A stretch of DNA of 64,000 nucleotides from Lachnospiraceae bacterium 10-1 (GCA_000403495.2 KE159799.1:846782-910781); one strand, 5' to 3'. Positions 51,020-59,579 are shown, counted from the stretch's first letter. Notes: generated from the sequence alone by a model not told the origin. Made by a program: numbers and translations.

Positions 51020-51982
51020 TTATTTCATTCGTTTTCTTAATATCCGGCGATAATTTGTTTCTCCCTTTGGTGCGTCCTGTATAATTTCCAACACACCATC
51101 TTCAAGCATTTTATCAATGCGATTAGAAATCCATACATCACTAATTCCAAGTTGATATTTTCCTAAAACATTACCTATAACAATAGCCATTTTGAATTGC
51201 TCTGGCTGTTCCGCAATTTCACGAAGAATGAAACTATCATATATATCTTCTGAAACACTTTGCAATTTACCATTTAGCATTGCACGCAAAGGTGCATTTT
51301 CATTTTGAAGTTGATTCCATTTCATAGCACAAGCTGAAAGAAATACAGGCTTAGCTTTTTCTTGTAGAGTTATATATTTTCCCCATTCGCCAGGAGAAAC
51401 CTCACCCCATGCTATTTTGGATATCATAGTATTTTCTTTTCCATATTCCCAGGCAGGTAACTTAACCAAATAAATTGTTGTCTGACAGTTTAATGGTCGA
51501 AGTTGTTTCATAAGCCAGTACATACCGCAAAGTTCATCCGGATTATAGCTATACCAAATACGAACTTCTTCCCCAGCTACATATCGTTCAATAACCGAAG
51601 ACAATGTAGTTTTAATTTTCTGTATTTTTTCTTCAACCTGATAGTCTAAATCCTCTACAAACCAGACAGACAGCATTTTCTTGAGAACATTTTTCCGCTG
51701 TTCGCCAATTCCATTATCAGAAATATCTCCCACACTAAGAGCCATATCAAAACAATAAACATCACTGCTCTTGCCTCCCAATGGAATAGCATTCTCCCAA
51801 GCAATATGTTCTTGTTCCTGTGCTTGAATTTGTGCTTCTTTCATTTCATCTGAAGATGGAACACTCCCATCTTCGTGCCTCATAAAGACCGAAACTGCAC
51901 TTCCTCTATACTTTCCCTTACCGTAAGTTTGGGCAATTTTCAAACTTCCACAGGCACTTTCACCAAATACAATTTCAATCAT
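51020..51982 (-). CDS. DUF1835/DUF3658-family protein (cargo)
   Basis: This is a 320-residue protein. The N-terminal part reads IEIVFGESACGSLKIAQ, the typical opening of DUF1835 proteins, and the centre has RIWYSYNPDELCGMYWLMKQ with YLVKLP, also typical. The C-terminal third (DVWISNRIDKMLEDGVLEII) matches the DUF3658 winged-helix end. These proteins occur widely in Firmicutes chromosomes with unknown function. It is more AT-rich than its neighbours, consistent with recent capture. Confidence 0.65.
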   Translation of the reverse strand: MIEIVFGESACGSLKIAQTYGKGKYRGSAVSVFMRHEDGSVPSSDEMKEAQIQAQEQEHIAWENAIPLGGKSSDVYCFDMALSVGDISDNGIGEQRKNVLKKMLSVWFVEDLDYQVEEKIQKIKTTLSSVIERYVAGEEVRIWYSYNPDELCGMYWLMKQLRPLNCQTTIYLVKLPAWEYGKENTMISKIAWGEVSPGEWGKYITLQEKAKPVFLSACAMKWNQLQNENAPLRAMLNGKLQSVSEDIYDSFILREIAEQPEQFKMAIVIGNVLGKYQLGISDVWISNRIDKMLEDGVLEIIQDAPKGETNYRRILRKRMK

Positions 51983-51998
51983 CTTATATACCTCCGAT

Positions 51999-52388
51999 TT
52001 AATTACTCCCGTATGAATAAATTATATCATGCAAAACAATTTCTTCTGCCCGGTTGTGAATGTTATTACAACGCTGCACCCATTCCATTTGTTGAGTTCG
52101 CTTCAATTCCTCTGTCACGCCCTCGGTGGCTTTCATCTGCTCCATGATAGTGTCTAACCGTTCCTGTGCCTGTTCGTTCAGGTCTGCAAGATATGTCCAC
52201 AATTCTCCGGTCAGTATCAATGTATTCAATCTGGCTGGGTGGACTTCCCTTAAATATTCCCGGTGCATCCGTCCGTACTTTCCGATAGGGCGGTGTTCCT
52301 CCGGCAGTTTCAAGTCCGGGATGTAGTAATCTCCGACAAGGATATAATCAATTCCGTTTTCCGTTATTCTTGGTTTCAATTCTCTCAT
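51999..52388 (-). CDS. tnpV: TnpV-family protein (copy 3, IME B)
   Basis: This is a 129-residue TnpV homologue: YYIPDLKLPEEHRPIGKYG, then RMHREYLREVHP and a C-terminal NNIHNRAEEIVLHDIIYSYG. It overlaps the small HTH gene by 41 bases. It is closest in pattern to the copy at 7300-7653. In all three copies the family appears near an element end or a recombination-prone gene, but its function is unknown. Confidence 0.82.
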   Translation of the reverse strand: MRELKPRITENGIDYILVGDYYIPDLKLPEEHRPIGKYGRMHREYLREVHPARLNTLILTGELWTYLADLNEQAQERLDTIMEQMKATEGVTEELKRTQQMEWVQRCNNIHNRAEEIVLHDIIYSYGSN

Positions 52389-52620
52389 GTTCCTTACCTC
52401 CTGTGGAAGCAGGCTCGTCTGGTACTAACTCAATCACATCGGTAATCTCACAATTCAGCGTTTCGCAGATACGGGCTAATGTATCCATGCTGATGTGCTT
52501 TCCCTCTTTGCTCATGTTGGCAATCATATTTGTTGTCATACCAGCAGCAAGCCTTAAATCCTCTTTCCTCATATCACGCTCTAACAGTGTGTGCCAGAGT
52601 GGTTTATAGCTGATGTGCAT
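52348..52620 (-). CDS. Small XRE-family HTH protein (IME B)
   Basis: This is a 90-residue protein starting at ATG 52620 (GGCAGGAAAACAAT upstream). The HTH reads LWHTLLERDMRKEDLRLAAG, then MTTNMIANMSKEGK and ARICETLNCEITDVIELV, a Cro-like fold of the HTH_26 kind. It is the first gene of the leftward unit that also carries TnpV. It probably represses its own promoter at 52684-52712. Confidence 0.78.
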   Translation of the reverse strand: MHISYKPLWHTLLERDMRKEDLRLAAGMTTNMIANMSKEGKHISMDTLARICETLNCEITDVIELVPDEPASTGGKEHERIETKNNGKRN

Positions 52621-52683
52621 ATTGTTTTCCTGCCTTTCTATCCATACCACCGGGGCGGCTGCCCCGGCAGGAACTTTTCTCTT

Positions 52684-52712
52684 ATTATAGCACCAATCTT
52701 GTGAAATCACAA
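52684..52712 (-). promoter_or_regulatory. Promoter with overlapping palindromic operator
   Basis: On the minus strand TTGTGA (52712-52707) and TATAAT (52689-52684) are separated by 17 bases. The perfect 14-bp palindrome TTGTGATTTCACAA (52699-52712) covers the -35 element, a standard arrangement for autorepression by the HTH protein encoded just downstream. Confidence 0.65.
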
Positions 52713-52781
52713 TTTATTCTTGTATCCTGCCGCTGATACCGTCTGGATTGGCTTTCCCTTTCTTTTTGTTCCCTTTAATTA

Positions 52782-52813
52782 GCCATGAACTGCTTCATGC
52801 CCTGTGATTTTGC
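52782..52813 (-). pseudogene. maff2: maff2 middle fragment trapped between IME B and IME C
   Basis: Thirty-two bases read AKSQGMKQFMA in the maff2 frame, bounded by IME C on one side (TGA just before GCA) and IME B on the other (AATTAA just after). They fill exactly the gap between the N-terminal fragment ending PGA (63189 upward) and the C-terminal AGGGVAL (41194 downward). This is direct evidence for two separate insertions in one maff2 gene. Confidence 0.85.
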
Positions 52814-52863
52814 TCATGTGAGATAAAGAAGTAAAAGAAGTGTAAAAAATTTTGCCGTTCCCT

Positions 52864-52882
52864 GTCCGGCTGACTGCCGGAC
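52864..52882 (-). terminator. Hairpin after the IME C recombinase
   Basis: GTCCGGC (52864-52870) and GCCGGAC (52876-52882) form a stem. On the minus strand it is followed by AGGGAACGGCAAAATTTTTT. Probable terminator of the recombinase transcript. Confidence 0.5.
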
Positions 52883-52892
52883 GGGTCGGGCT

Positions 52893-54515
52893 TTAGTCGG
52901 GCAATTCTACCTTGCCGACAAAAGAGTAATAGATTTCGATTTCCTGTCTGCGGAGTTTCCCCCGGCGTTTCCCGTCAAGGGCTTCCGATTCGTGGATTAC
53001 GATTTTCTCCACAAACTCCCGTAACAGGGTAGGGGTGAGTTCCTCAAAGCTGGTGTACTTGCGTACCACTTTCATAAACTTTTCAGCGTTTGCCGTGGCT
53101 TCCAGCGTCTTGGAAAGCTCGCTCTGCAAGGCGGCGGCTTTCTCTTTCAGTTCCTTTTGCTCGGCTTCGTAGTCTGCCGAAAGCTCCGTGAAACGCTCGT
53201 CCGATATGCGCCCCGTCACGCTGTCCTCATACAGCCGCTTGAAGATGGCGGAGAGTTCCGCAATCCTTTTTTCCGCCGCTTCCAGCTCTTTCTTCTTGGC
53301 GGCGTTCCGGCGTTTGCTCCCGTCCTCGGTCTGCTCGGTCAACAGCTTCATAAACCGGGCTTCATGCTTGGCGGCGTAGCTGGTGACTTTCCGTAGGTTC
53401 TCGGTCACTCCCTCGGTCAAGAGGTCGGTGCGGATAAAGTGCGCCGTACAGTCTGCCGTGCGCTTCTTGTAGCTGCCGCATATGTAGCAGTCCTGCCGCC
53501 GTTTGTCCGTCTGGTATCTCTGCTGGTACATGACGCTGCCGCAATCGGCACAAAAGAGTATGCCGGAGAACAAACCCACTTCATCATAGCGGTTGGGGCG
53601 TTTGCGCTGCTTGCGTAGCTCCTGCACACGCTCCCATGTTTCCCGGTCAATGATTGCTTCGTGGTGGTTCTCAAAGATTGCCTGTTTTTCCACGGGGTTC
53701 TCTTTGCTCTGCTTCACCTTGTAGGACACTTTCTCGGTCTTGAAGTTCACAAGGCAGCCCGTGTATTCCCGGTTTTCAAGGATATGCGCCACGGTGTTTG
53801 TCGCCCACCTGCACTCATAGCCGGGGTGGTAGCGGCGGGTTCTCCCTGTCCGGCGGTATTCCAGTGTTCCCGGCGTGGGGATTTGCTGTTCCGCAAGCAT
53901 ACGGGCTATCTTGGTCGGTCCGTTCCCGGCAAGGCAAAGGCTGTATATCTGCTTCACCACGGGGGCGGCTTCCCCGTCAATGATGAAATTTTCGTCCTCG
54001 TCCATGAGGTAGCCGTACACGGGCTTGCTTGTGACGGGCTTCCCGCTCATTCCTTTTGACCGCTTCACGGCTCTGATTTTTTTGCTCGTATCTCTCACCA
54101 GCCATTCGTTAAAAATGTTACGCAAGGGGGCAAAATCGTTGTCGCCCTGTGCGCTGTCTACTCCGTCATTGATTGCAATGAAACGGACGCCGTTCTGTGG
54201 GAAAATCATTTCCGTGTACATTCCCACTTGCAGATAGTTTCGCCCTAACCGTGACATATCTTTTACGATAACCGTTCCCACAAGCCCCGCTTCAATGTCG
54301 GCAAGCATGGACTGGAAGCCGGGTCTTTGGAAATTTGCCCCGGAGAATCCGTCGTCCGTGTACCATTTGAGGTTGGAAAAGCCGTTCTGTTTTGCGTAGG
54401 CTTCCAGAATCCGCTTCTGGTTGCTTATGGAGTTGGATTCGCCTTGAAGCGTGTCCTCGTGCGACAATCTCGGATAAAGGGCGGTAATGAGTTTTTGGGT
54501 GGTCTGTCTTGGCAT
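52893..54515 (-). CDS. Large serine recombinase of IME C
   Basis: This 540-residue enzyme has catalytic motif ALYPRLSHEDTLQGES near residue 13. A recombinase domain, a zinc ribbon (LFCADCGSVMYQQRY with CYICGSYKKRTADC) and a coiled-coil/C-terminal domain ending SFVGKVELPD follow. It ends about 80 bases from the left end of IME C, as expected for its integrase. The deduced core is AA/TT in maff2. Confidence 0.93.
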   Translation of the reverse strand: MPRQTTQKLITALYPRLSHEDTLQGESNSISNQKRILEAYAKQNGFSNLKWYTDDGFSGANFQRPGFQSMLADIEAGLVGTVIVKDMSRLGRNYLQVGMYTEMIFPQNGVRFIAINDGVDSAQGDNDFAPLRNIFNEWLVRDTSKKIRAVKRSKGMSGKPVTSKPVYGYLMDEDENFIIDGEAAPVVKQIYSLCLAGNGPTKIARMLAEQQIPTPGTLEYRRTGRTRRYHPGYECRWATNTVAHILENREYTGCLVNFKTEKVSYKVKQSKENPVEKQAIFENHHEAIIDRETWERVQELRKQRKRPNRYDEVGLFSGILFCADCGSVMYQQRYQTDKRRQDCYICGSYKKRTADCTAHFIRTDLLTEGVTENLRKVTSYAAKHEARFMKLLTEQTEDGSKRRNAAKKKELEAAEKRIAELSAIFKRLYEDSVTGRISDERFTELSADYEAEQKELKEKAAALQSELSKTLEATANAEKFMKVVRKYTSFEELTPTLLREFVEKIVIHESEALDGKRRGKLRRQEIEIYYSFVGKVELPD

Positions 54516-54644
54516 AATGTCCTCCGTTTCCGACAGCCAGCCCCACTATTCCGTAAGTTTATCATACCACATGGGGCGGCTGTCTGTACAGTCTTTTTTG
54601 CTTCTTTACCGCCCGTCAAAATGACGGTTTTTATCTGCGGGTTG

Positions 54645-54842
54645 TCATGCGCTGTAAATCGGCTTGTGTCCGGCTGCGCTTTCGGCTTCCAGCACTTTCA
54701 TCATCTTGTCGGCGGCGGTGGCGGTCGTGCCTTGCTTGAAGTAGCCGGAAACCACAAGGACGGTGTTCCCCCGGCGTACCTCGGTCACGCAATCCGGGCG
54801 GCGGGCGGTAGTGGCGGTGCTTCTGTTGGGGGTGTCGGTCAT
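54645..54842 (-). CDS. tnpW: TnpW-family protein
   Basis: This is a 65-residue protein with the TnpW signature VRRGNTVLVVSGYFKQG, then TATAADKMMKVLEAE. It precedes the recombinase by about 130 bases and overlaps the stop of the DnaC-like gene by four bases (ATGA). It is the clearest family match among the four small recombinase-associated proteins in this window. Function not established. Confidence 0.78.
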   Translation of the reverse strand: MTDTPNRSTATTARRPDCVTEVRRGNTVLVVSGYFKQGTTATAADKMMKVLEAESAAGHKPIYSA

Positions 54843-55711
54843 AGGCTCTCCTTTCTGTTCAGCAGCGTTTTAAGCTGTTCCATTTTCTCCCTTGCTCTGG
54901 CTTTTCTGAAATTCTCCCCGGTAATGCGAACGGGGGTACACATTTCTGTAAGGCGGTCATAAATGCGGGCGTGGGCGGTGTCCTCCGGGTTCTGCAATTC
55001 CTCCAGCGTCAAATTTGTTGTGACAATCAGCGGCTTTCTGCTGCGGTATCGGCTGTCAATCACGTTGTAAACCTGTTCAAGCCCGTATTCCGTGCCACGC
55101 TCCATGCCGAAATCGTCAAGGATAAGCAGAGGGAAGCTGCAAAGACGGGCTATGTATTCGTTGCGGTCTTTGAAATTGGCGGCAAGGTCATTGAGGATAA
55201 GGGCAAAGTTTGTCATGCACACGGAAACTTCTTTCTCCATGAGGGCGTTGGCGATACACCCGGCGAAATAGCTTTTGCCTGTGCCTACCATGCCCCATAA
55301 CAGATAGCCGATATTCCCGGCTTTCATTTCCTCCCAACACTCTACATAAGCATGGGCTTTGTGCATTTGGGGGCATTTCCCGTTGTCGTTTTCAAACGTC
55401 CATTCCCGCATAGCCGGGTCTGTAAATCCCTTTCGTTTCAGCCGTTCCACTTCCTCCCGGTGCTTGTATTCCCGGTGGCTGGCTTCCAGCGTTTCCCGGC
55501 GTTTTCTCTGGCAGCCACATTCTTTGGGGTGGCGGTCACGTCCGAAAAAGGTCTTACCCTCCGGGAAGTAGGCTTCTTTGGGCTGGCGGCAGCTCCCGCA
55601 ATATAAAAGCCCGTCCTCGCCCGTGTAGTCCTCCGGCTCTGCTTCCTGTGCCGTGGCAAGCCGGAAAATGGCGTTATCGTAATCACTCATAAAATCTTCC
55701 TCCTTGTTCAT
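54839..55711 (-). CDS. DnaC/IstB-like ATP-binding replication protein
   Basis: This is a 290-residue AAA+ protein. An N-terminal zinc-like cluster (YCGSCRQPKEAYF with ECGCQRKR) precedes Walker A LLWGMVGTGKSYFAG near residue 140, Walker B PLLILDDFGMERGT near 200 and sensor VTTNLTLEEL. DnaC-like proteins load the replicative helicase. With the RepA gene upstream it forms the replication module of IME C. The start may instead be the in-frame ATG at 55690. Confidence 0.85.
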   Translation of the reverse strand: MNKEEDFMSDYDNAIFRLATAQEAEPEDYTGEDGLLYCGSCRQPKEAYFPEGKTFFGRDRHPKECGCQRKRRETLEASHREYKHREEVERLKRKGFTDPAMREWTFENDNGKCPQMHKAHAYVECWEEMKAGNIGYLLWGMVGTGKSYFAGCIANALMEKEVSVCMTNFALILNDLAANFKDRNEYIARLCSFPLLILDDFGMERGTEYGLEQVYNVIDSRYRSRKPLIVTTNLTLEELQNPEDTAHARIYDRLTEMCTPVRITGENFRKARAREKMEQLKTLLNRKESL

Positions 55712-55752
55712 GGTCTTTTACGCCCTGTTTACGGGGCGTTGTGTCTATGCGG

Positions 55753-56517
55753 TCAAAGGCTCTCGCCCTCCTTGTAGGAATAATCGGGGATTCCTTTCTT
55801 TCCTGTGCCTTTCCTGTCACGTTTTGCCCACATACGGACAGCTGCGGCATGGTTGGTGTACACTTTCCCGTAGGCGGCTATGTACTCGCTCAATTCCTCA
55901 ATGAACCGTTCCAGCCTGTCCGGGTATTCCCCTTTCAGCTCCGCATACTCGGATTCGGAGAGGAAAAGGTTTTTATATCTGCCAAAGGGTGCGGGCTGCT
56001 CCCCACTCACTCCTTTTCGTTGGTTCTCTTTTAGTTGGTTTATAGTAAGTTGGTTAGGGGTCGGTTTTCCGTCCAACGCAAAGGTCGGTTTTCCGCCCTT
56101 ATGAGGGTCGCTTTTCCGGCTATCAGAGGGTCGGTTTTCCGGCTGTATGGCTGTCATATGGTCGGAAAACTGTACCACTGGCATTTGCGGTATTTTTATA
56201 TAAAGGCGGTTCGGTGCGGAGAAGCCCCGGCGTTCCCTCACCAGAAGCCCGGCAGCGTCCAGCTCGTTCAGTGCGCTTTTTATGGCGGTGCTGCCTTTAT
56301 CCAGCATTTCCGTTATCTCCGAAACGGGATAGACAATATACGTCCTGCCCTCGCTGTCCTGCCAGCCGTTCTTCTGTGAGAGGGTGGAACGGTCAAGAAG
56401 CAGCCCATAGAGCAGCCTTGCAGTATGTGACAAGTCCATTTTCAGCAGAAAATAGGGATAGGGCAGAAAACGGGGCAATATGGTGTCGGCTGTGATGTAT
56501 TCGGTTATGGTTCTCAC
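55753..56517 (-). CDS. repA: Replication initiator protein RepA (IME C)
   Basis: This is a 254-residue protein with an N-terminal RepA_N winged-helix domain: LPRFLPYPYFLLKMDLSHTA, then RLLYGLLLDRSTLSQ, a VSEITEMLDKGSTAIKSALN helix and AAGLLVRERRG. The C-terminal third has a basic patch ending near NHAAAVRMWAKRDRK. It would start replication of the excised element, perhaps at the iteron region 62652-63064 at the far end of IME C, which becomes close to this gene only through the circle. Confidence 0.82.
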   Translation of the reverse strand: MRTITEYITADTILPRFLPYPYFLLKMDLSHTARLLYGLLLDRSTLSQKNGWQDSEGRTYIVYPVSEITEMLDKGSTAIKSALNELDAAGLLVRERRGFSAPNRLYIKIPQMPVVQFSDHMTAIQPENRPSDSRKSDPHKGGKPTFALDGKPTPNQLTINQLKENQRKGVSGEQPAPFGRYKNLFLSESEYAELKGEYPDRLERFIEELSEYIAAYGKVYTNHAAAVRMWAKRDRKGTGKKGIPDYSYKEGESL

Positions 56518-56618
56518 CTCCTGTCTGTGGCTTCTTGTTACGCAGTTAAAACGGCATTTTCGGGGGTAAAGGATAAATGTATCGGCTACCTGTTGAGGGC
56601 GGTCAAAAAAGCCTTGAT

Positions 56619-57005
56619 TTACGGGCTTCTTTCATAGCCTAAATGCGTAGAAAGGTGGTATCTTTTCCGCTGTCTGTCGGCTTCTTTCCGGCGGCGCACT
56701 CTTGCGGCGCAATCCGGGCAGTATTTCCCCCGGTTTGACTTGGGGAGAAAATACCCGCCGCACTCGGTACAGCGTTTCCTGTCTGCCCGGTGCAAAAGGG
56801 CGGCTTCCAGTTTCCCGTCCAATGGCAGTACGGCGGCTATGAACCAGCGGCACAAGAGAGAATAGCTGATACTCTGGACGCATACGCAAGGCTCGCCGTT
56901 ATCCAGCAAGATACAGTTGCCGTTATCGTAGTTGCAGCACTCATGCACAAGGCGGCGGGCGGCTCTGTGTTGTTGATAGTCCATGTAGGGGCGTTTACCG
57001 TTCAT
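56619..57005 (-). CDS. Cys-rich zinc-finger protein
   Basis: This is a 128-residue protein with two cysteine clusters: HECCNYDNGNCILL with CVCVQS, and RCTECGGYFLPKSNRGKYCP then CAARVRRRKEADRQ. The C-terminal finger is like that in the protein at 5625-6539. ATG 57005 overlaps the relaxase stop by 11 bases and follows GGGAAAGGGACGGG. Such proteins regularly trail MOB relaxases in clostridial IMEs; the role is unknown. Confidence 0.65.
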   Translation of the reverse strand: MNGKRPYMDYQQHRAARRLVHECCNYDNGNCILLDNGEPCVCVQSISYSLLCRWFIAAVLPLDGKLEAALLHRADRKRCTECGGYFLPKSNRGKYCPDCAARVRRRKEADRQRKRYHLSTHLGYERSP

Positions 57006-58635
57006 TTTCCCGTCCCTTTCCCCGTTCCGGCTCACGGCGTAAGATTTTGTCAAGATTGCTTTTCACGGTCTGCAATTCCCGGACGTTCTCTTTCTTCTCC
57101 CGGTACTCGTTGTAAAGGGCGTTTTTCTCTTTGGTAAGCTGCTCAATCTCCGTTTGTAAGGTCTTGGAAGCTGGCAGTTTGGCGATTCCCTGTGCCTTGA
57201 AATACCGGGCGGCAGATTCGGAAATGATAAACTCGCTTTCGTGCTGCTCCCGGTAGGCTCTCCGGGCTTTCTCCGTTTTCTGCGCCCGCAATCCGTCACG
57301 GGCTGGCTTGGTCTTGATATACGCCAATAGCTGTTTCTGCAAGTCTTTTTTCTCCCGCAAAGTGCTTTCCACGGCTTTCAGTTTCCCGGTGGTTTCGTGC
57401 AGTTCTGTATTGGCGGCGGCAAGGGCAGCTTCCAGTTCCTCCGGGGAAGAAAAGCCGGATTCCTCGTAAACGCTCATGGTAGCCGCCATTTGCTTCAAGT
57501 TGTGCAAGGTCGCCCACTTTTCATAGCCCCGCCCCTTGCCCTCGGCTTTCTTGGCGGCTATGTCTACCATGCGCTGTACGCTGTCCTGTTTCGGGGCGTT
57601 TATAGTGGCTTTGCCACGCTGTAAGCGGTCTTTTATGCTGCGGGGGTATTCCTGTTTGGGTGCGGGCGTTTCGGCGGCTCTGACGGCGTTCTGTGCGTTT
57701 ATGGTGAGTGCTTCCAGTACGGCGGCACGGTCAAAATCATCACCTAATTTCCGGGCGGTGATGGGCTTCGTCCTATCCGGCGTGAGATATGACAATCTCC
57801 CCCGGCTCTCTTTGACGGTCACGCCCTCCCGGAGCAGCAGAGAGGAAAAGTCGTCAAAGGTGGCAGCGGCGGCAAGGGCTTTCCGTATGGTCTGCCTTAG
57901 CTTTTCCTTGTCGGTTTCAAACTTGGTCTGTTTGGGCGGCTCTCCTGTGGCGGCAAGGGTAGCGTTCTCTTTATCCAGTGCGGCTTGTCCTTTCCGTTTC
58001 GCCCAATACTCACGCTCGGTAACTCGGTTCTTGCTCCCATGCAATAAGTCAATCTGATAGAGATTTTCCCGGTGGCACATCTCCATGACTTCCGCTTTGA
58101 AGTATTCCATAGCTGCGTCTGTACAGCGGTGCTTGCAGCCCTCTCTTGTGTCGGCTGGTCTTTCCATGTAGGGCAATAGCGGCACTTCCGCAATCCGCAA
58201 AGAATTGATTACGATATGCACATGGATATTTCCGCTGTGGTTATGCCCGTCCGGGTGGGTGCATACAAGGGCTTGGTGTCCGGGGAAATGCGTCTTGCAA
58301 AATTCCTCGCCCAACGCTTGCGCCCGGTCTACGGTCAAGCCGTTGTCTGGTGCGTCACGGGGGTCAAAGGAAATAATATAGTGGTGGCTCTTTACGTCCT
58401 CCCGTTTCTGGTTCTTGCCGTATTTGAGATTAGAACGCATACAGGCGATTGCAAAATCTTCCTCACCGCAATTCAGAGAGGAAATGCGGTAATCGTCACG
58501 GAGAACAAGCCGCCCGTTTCCGTCCAGTGTGGGCTTCATGGTAAACTCGTCATGCTCAAAGGTTAGGTACTGTTCAGCCGCCCCATAGTCGGCATTTTTA
58601 GAGCTGATATGTTTGAACGTTGCCAACGGCTTCAC
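56995..58635 (-). CDS. mobA: MOB-family relaxase of IME C
   Basis: This 546-residue relaxase has the Relaxase-domain opening AVFKH-like ATFKHISSKNADYGAAEQYL. The segment SHHYIISFDPRDAPDNGLT follows, and the metal-binding histidines lie in NHSGNIHVHIVINSLR near residue 133. The C-terminal 200 residues are coiled coil. Pattern and the associated MobC point to the MOBP-type relaxases of Tn1549-related elements. It overlaps mobC by 38 bases. The oriT lies just upstream of mobC at about 59026-59073. Confidence 0.9.
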   Translation of the reverse strand: MKPLATFKHISSKNADYGAAEQYLTFEHDEFTMKPTLDGNGRLVLRDDYRISSLNCGEEDFAIACMRSNLKYGKNQKREDVKSHHYIISFDPRDAPDNGLTVDRAQALGEEFCKTHFPGHQALVCTHPDGHNHSGNIHVHIVINSLRIAEVPLLPYMERPADTREGCKHRCTDAAMEYFKAEVMEMCHRENLYQIDLLHGSKNRVTEREYWAKRKGQAALDKENATLAATGEPPKQTKFETDKEKLRQTIRKALAAAATFDDFSSLLLREGVTVKESRGRLSYLTPDRTKPITARKLGDDFDRAAVLEALTINAQNAVRAAETPAPKQEYPRSIKDRLQRGKATINAPKQDSVQRMVDIAAKKAEGKGRGYEKWATLHNLKQMAATMSVYEESGFSSPEELEAALAAANTELHETTGKLKAVESTLREKKDLQKQLLAYIKTKPARDGLRAQKTEKARRAYREQHESEFIISESAARYFKAQGIAKLPASKTLQTEIEQLTKEKNALYNEYREKKENVRELQTVKSNLDKILRREPERGKGRENER

Positions 58636-58996
58636 CTACTTTCTGCAAGACTTCAAACTTCAAGGCGGCAAGCTCCGCTGTGGCGGCTCGTACCTCTTGG
58701 GAGAGGGCGTTATAAGGTGCGCCGTACTCGTTCAGACAGCGGGCAATCTGGTTCAAGTTGCCGCCGATTTTCCCGTATTCGGCTGTGAGTTTTCCAACGG
58801 CAGAGAGTAATTCATCATTGACCGGGGAAACGGTAATGACCGGGCGTATGCTTGATTTGATAAGGGCTTGCCGGATAAACTCGGCTTGGCTCATTTTGCA
58901 GAGGGTGACACGCTCGGAAAACTCGGCGTATTCTTCCTCGGTCAAGCGTGTCTTGATTACCCGGTGACGGTGTGGCGTGTTGTATCTTTTCATGGC
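58598..58996 (-). CDS. mobC: MobC relaxosome accessory protein
   Basis: This is a 132-residue protein. The N-terminal ribbon-helix-helix reads VIKTRLTEEEYAEFSERVTL, then SQAEFIRQALI, and the C-terminal MobC motif is YGKIGGNLNQIARCLNEYG. I chose ATG 58996, preceded by GAAAGGAGATTCACAGCC; the open frame to 59092 crosses the oriT hairpins. MobC binds oriT and helps the relaxase load. Confidence 0.88.
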   Translation of the reverse strand, partial: AMKRYNTPHRHRVIKTRLTEEEYAEFSERVTLCKMSQAEFIRQALIKSSIRPVITVSPVNDELLSAVGKLTAEYGKIGGNLNQIARCLNEYGAPYNALSQEVRAATAELAALKFEVLQKVGEAVGNVQTYQL

Positions 58997-59025
58997 TGTG
59001 AATCTCCTTTCGTGGGTGGATTTTT

Positions 59026-59073
59026 TCAAGCGGCGCAAGCCGCAAAAAGGCGGGCTTGGGGTGGCAACCCCAA
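59026..59073. other. oriT: Candidate oriT of IME C
   Basis: Just upstream of mobC lie two hairpins: GCGGCgcaaGCCGC (from about 59032) and TTGGGGT (59056-59062) with ACCCCAA (59067-59073). A GC-rich stem followed by a CTTGTTGGGGT-type stem directly before mobC is the usual oriT layout for this relaxase type. The nick is not assignable by eye. Confidence 0.6.
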
Positions 59074-59521
59074 CAAGATTCCCATAGGACAAAATGAGCC
59101 GGTAGGCGAAATTTGGTACTGTGGTAGAATCTTGCTCTAAGAAACTGCGCTGTGTGGTCTGTTCGCTTACTATCCGGCTATTGGCGGCTGGTTTGTTGCG
59201 TTCCGGCGAAAATATCTTATGGAATTTTCTGATACCCTCGACGGACAGGGCGGGGATTTTGCCAACTCGGCGGCGGTATTTCTCCCCCTACTACCTACAA
59301 CACCACGCAAAGCAAAAATGACGGTGATTTGCGGAAATTTCCCCTCATTTCTTACAAAACCACACAAGCCCGGATAGGCGGGAATTTTGAGAAATTTCTT
59401 CATTTTCCTTTCATTCCCCACACCACCGAAAATTGAAAACTGCCAAACAAAGAGCGTGTCATGTTTCCCTTTTCGTGGGGCAATACGGCGGTTTTTCAAA
59501 AACGCCGAAAATAAACGCAAA
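59074..59521. other. Leader between oriT and tet module, no gene
   Basis: About 450 bases with open frames on both strands but no ribosome site, conserved motif or codon pattern typical of the neighbours. The minus-strand frame at 59170-59520 lacks any recognisable domain. The region is probably the leading segment adjoining oriT. Confidence 0.4.
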
Positions 59522-59554
59522 AAAACAGGAAACCTTTTTATGATTTCCTGTTTT
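59522..59554 (-). terminator. Terminator of the tet module
   Basis: AAAACAGGAAA (59522-59532) pairs perfectly with TTTCCTGTTTT (59544-59554). On the minus strand it ends in a run of T. It resembles the hairpin at 47080-47108, including flanking bases. Confidence 0.75.
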
Positions 59555-59579
59555 GGTGTGCCGTTCTATGTGGCGGCGG

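Larger units (their letters stand above)
41195..52784. mobile_element. IME B, integrative mobilizable element inserted in maff2
   Basis: Ends are deduced by splicing: the host sequence AAGCAGTTCAT-GG (minus strand, ending at 52783-52784) continues in frame as GG-CGGGCGGCGGCG at 41194. The restored residues are KQFM-AGGGVAL. The 11.6-kb element holds a recombinase near its left end, a VapE/primase replication pair, a MobA/MobL relaxase, a deaminase/MBL cassette, oriT, iterons, DUF3847, RepA, regulators and TnpV. The right limit is well supported. The left limit is complicated by maff2-like bases at the element edge, so an alternative junction 17-20 bases away is possible. Confidence 0.75.

Noticed and set aside
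59170-59520. 116-codon minus-strand frame next to oriT
   Set aside because: No domain, poor start context and opposing frames open equally; treated as non-coding leader.
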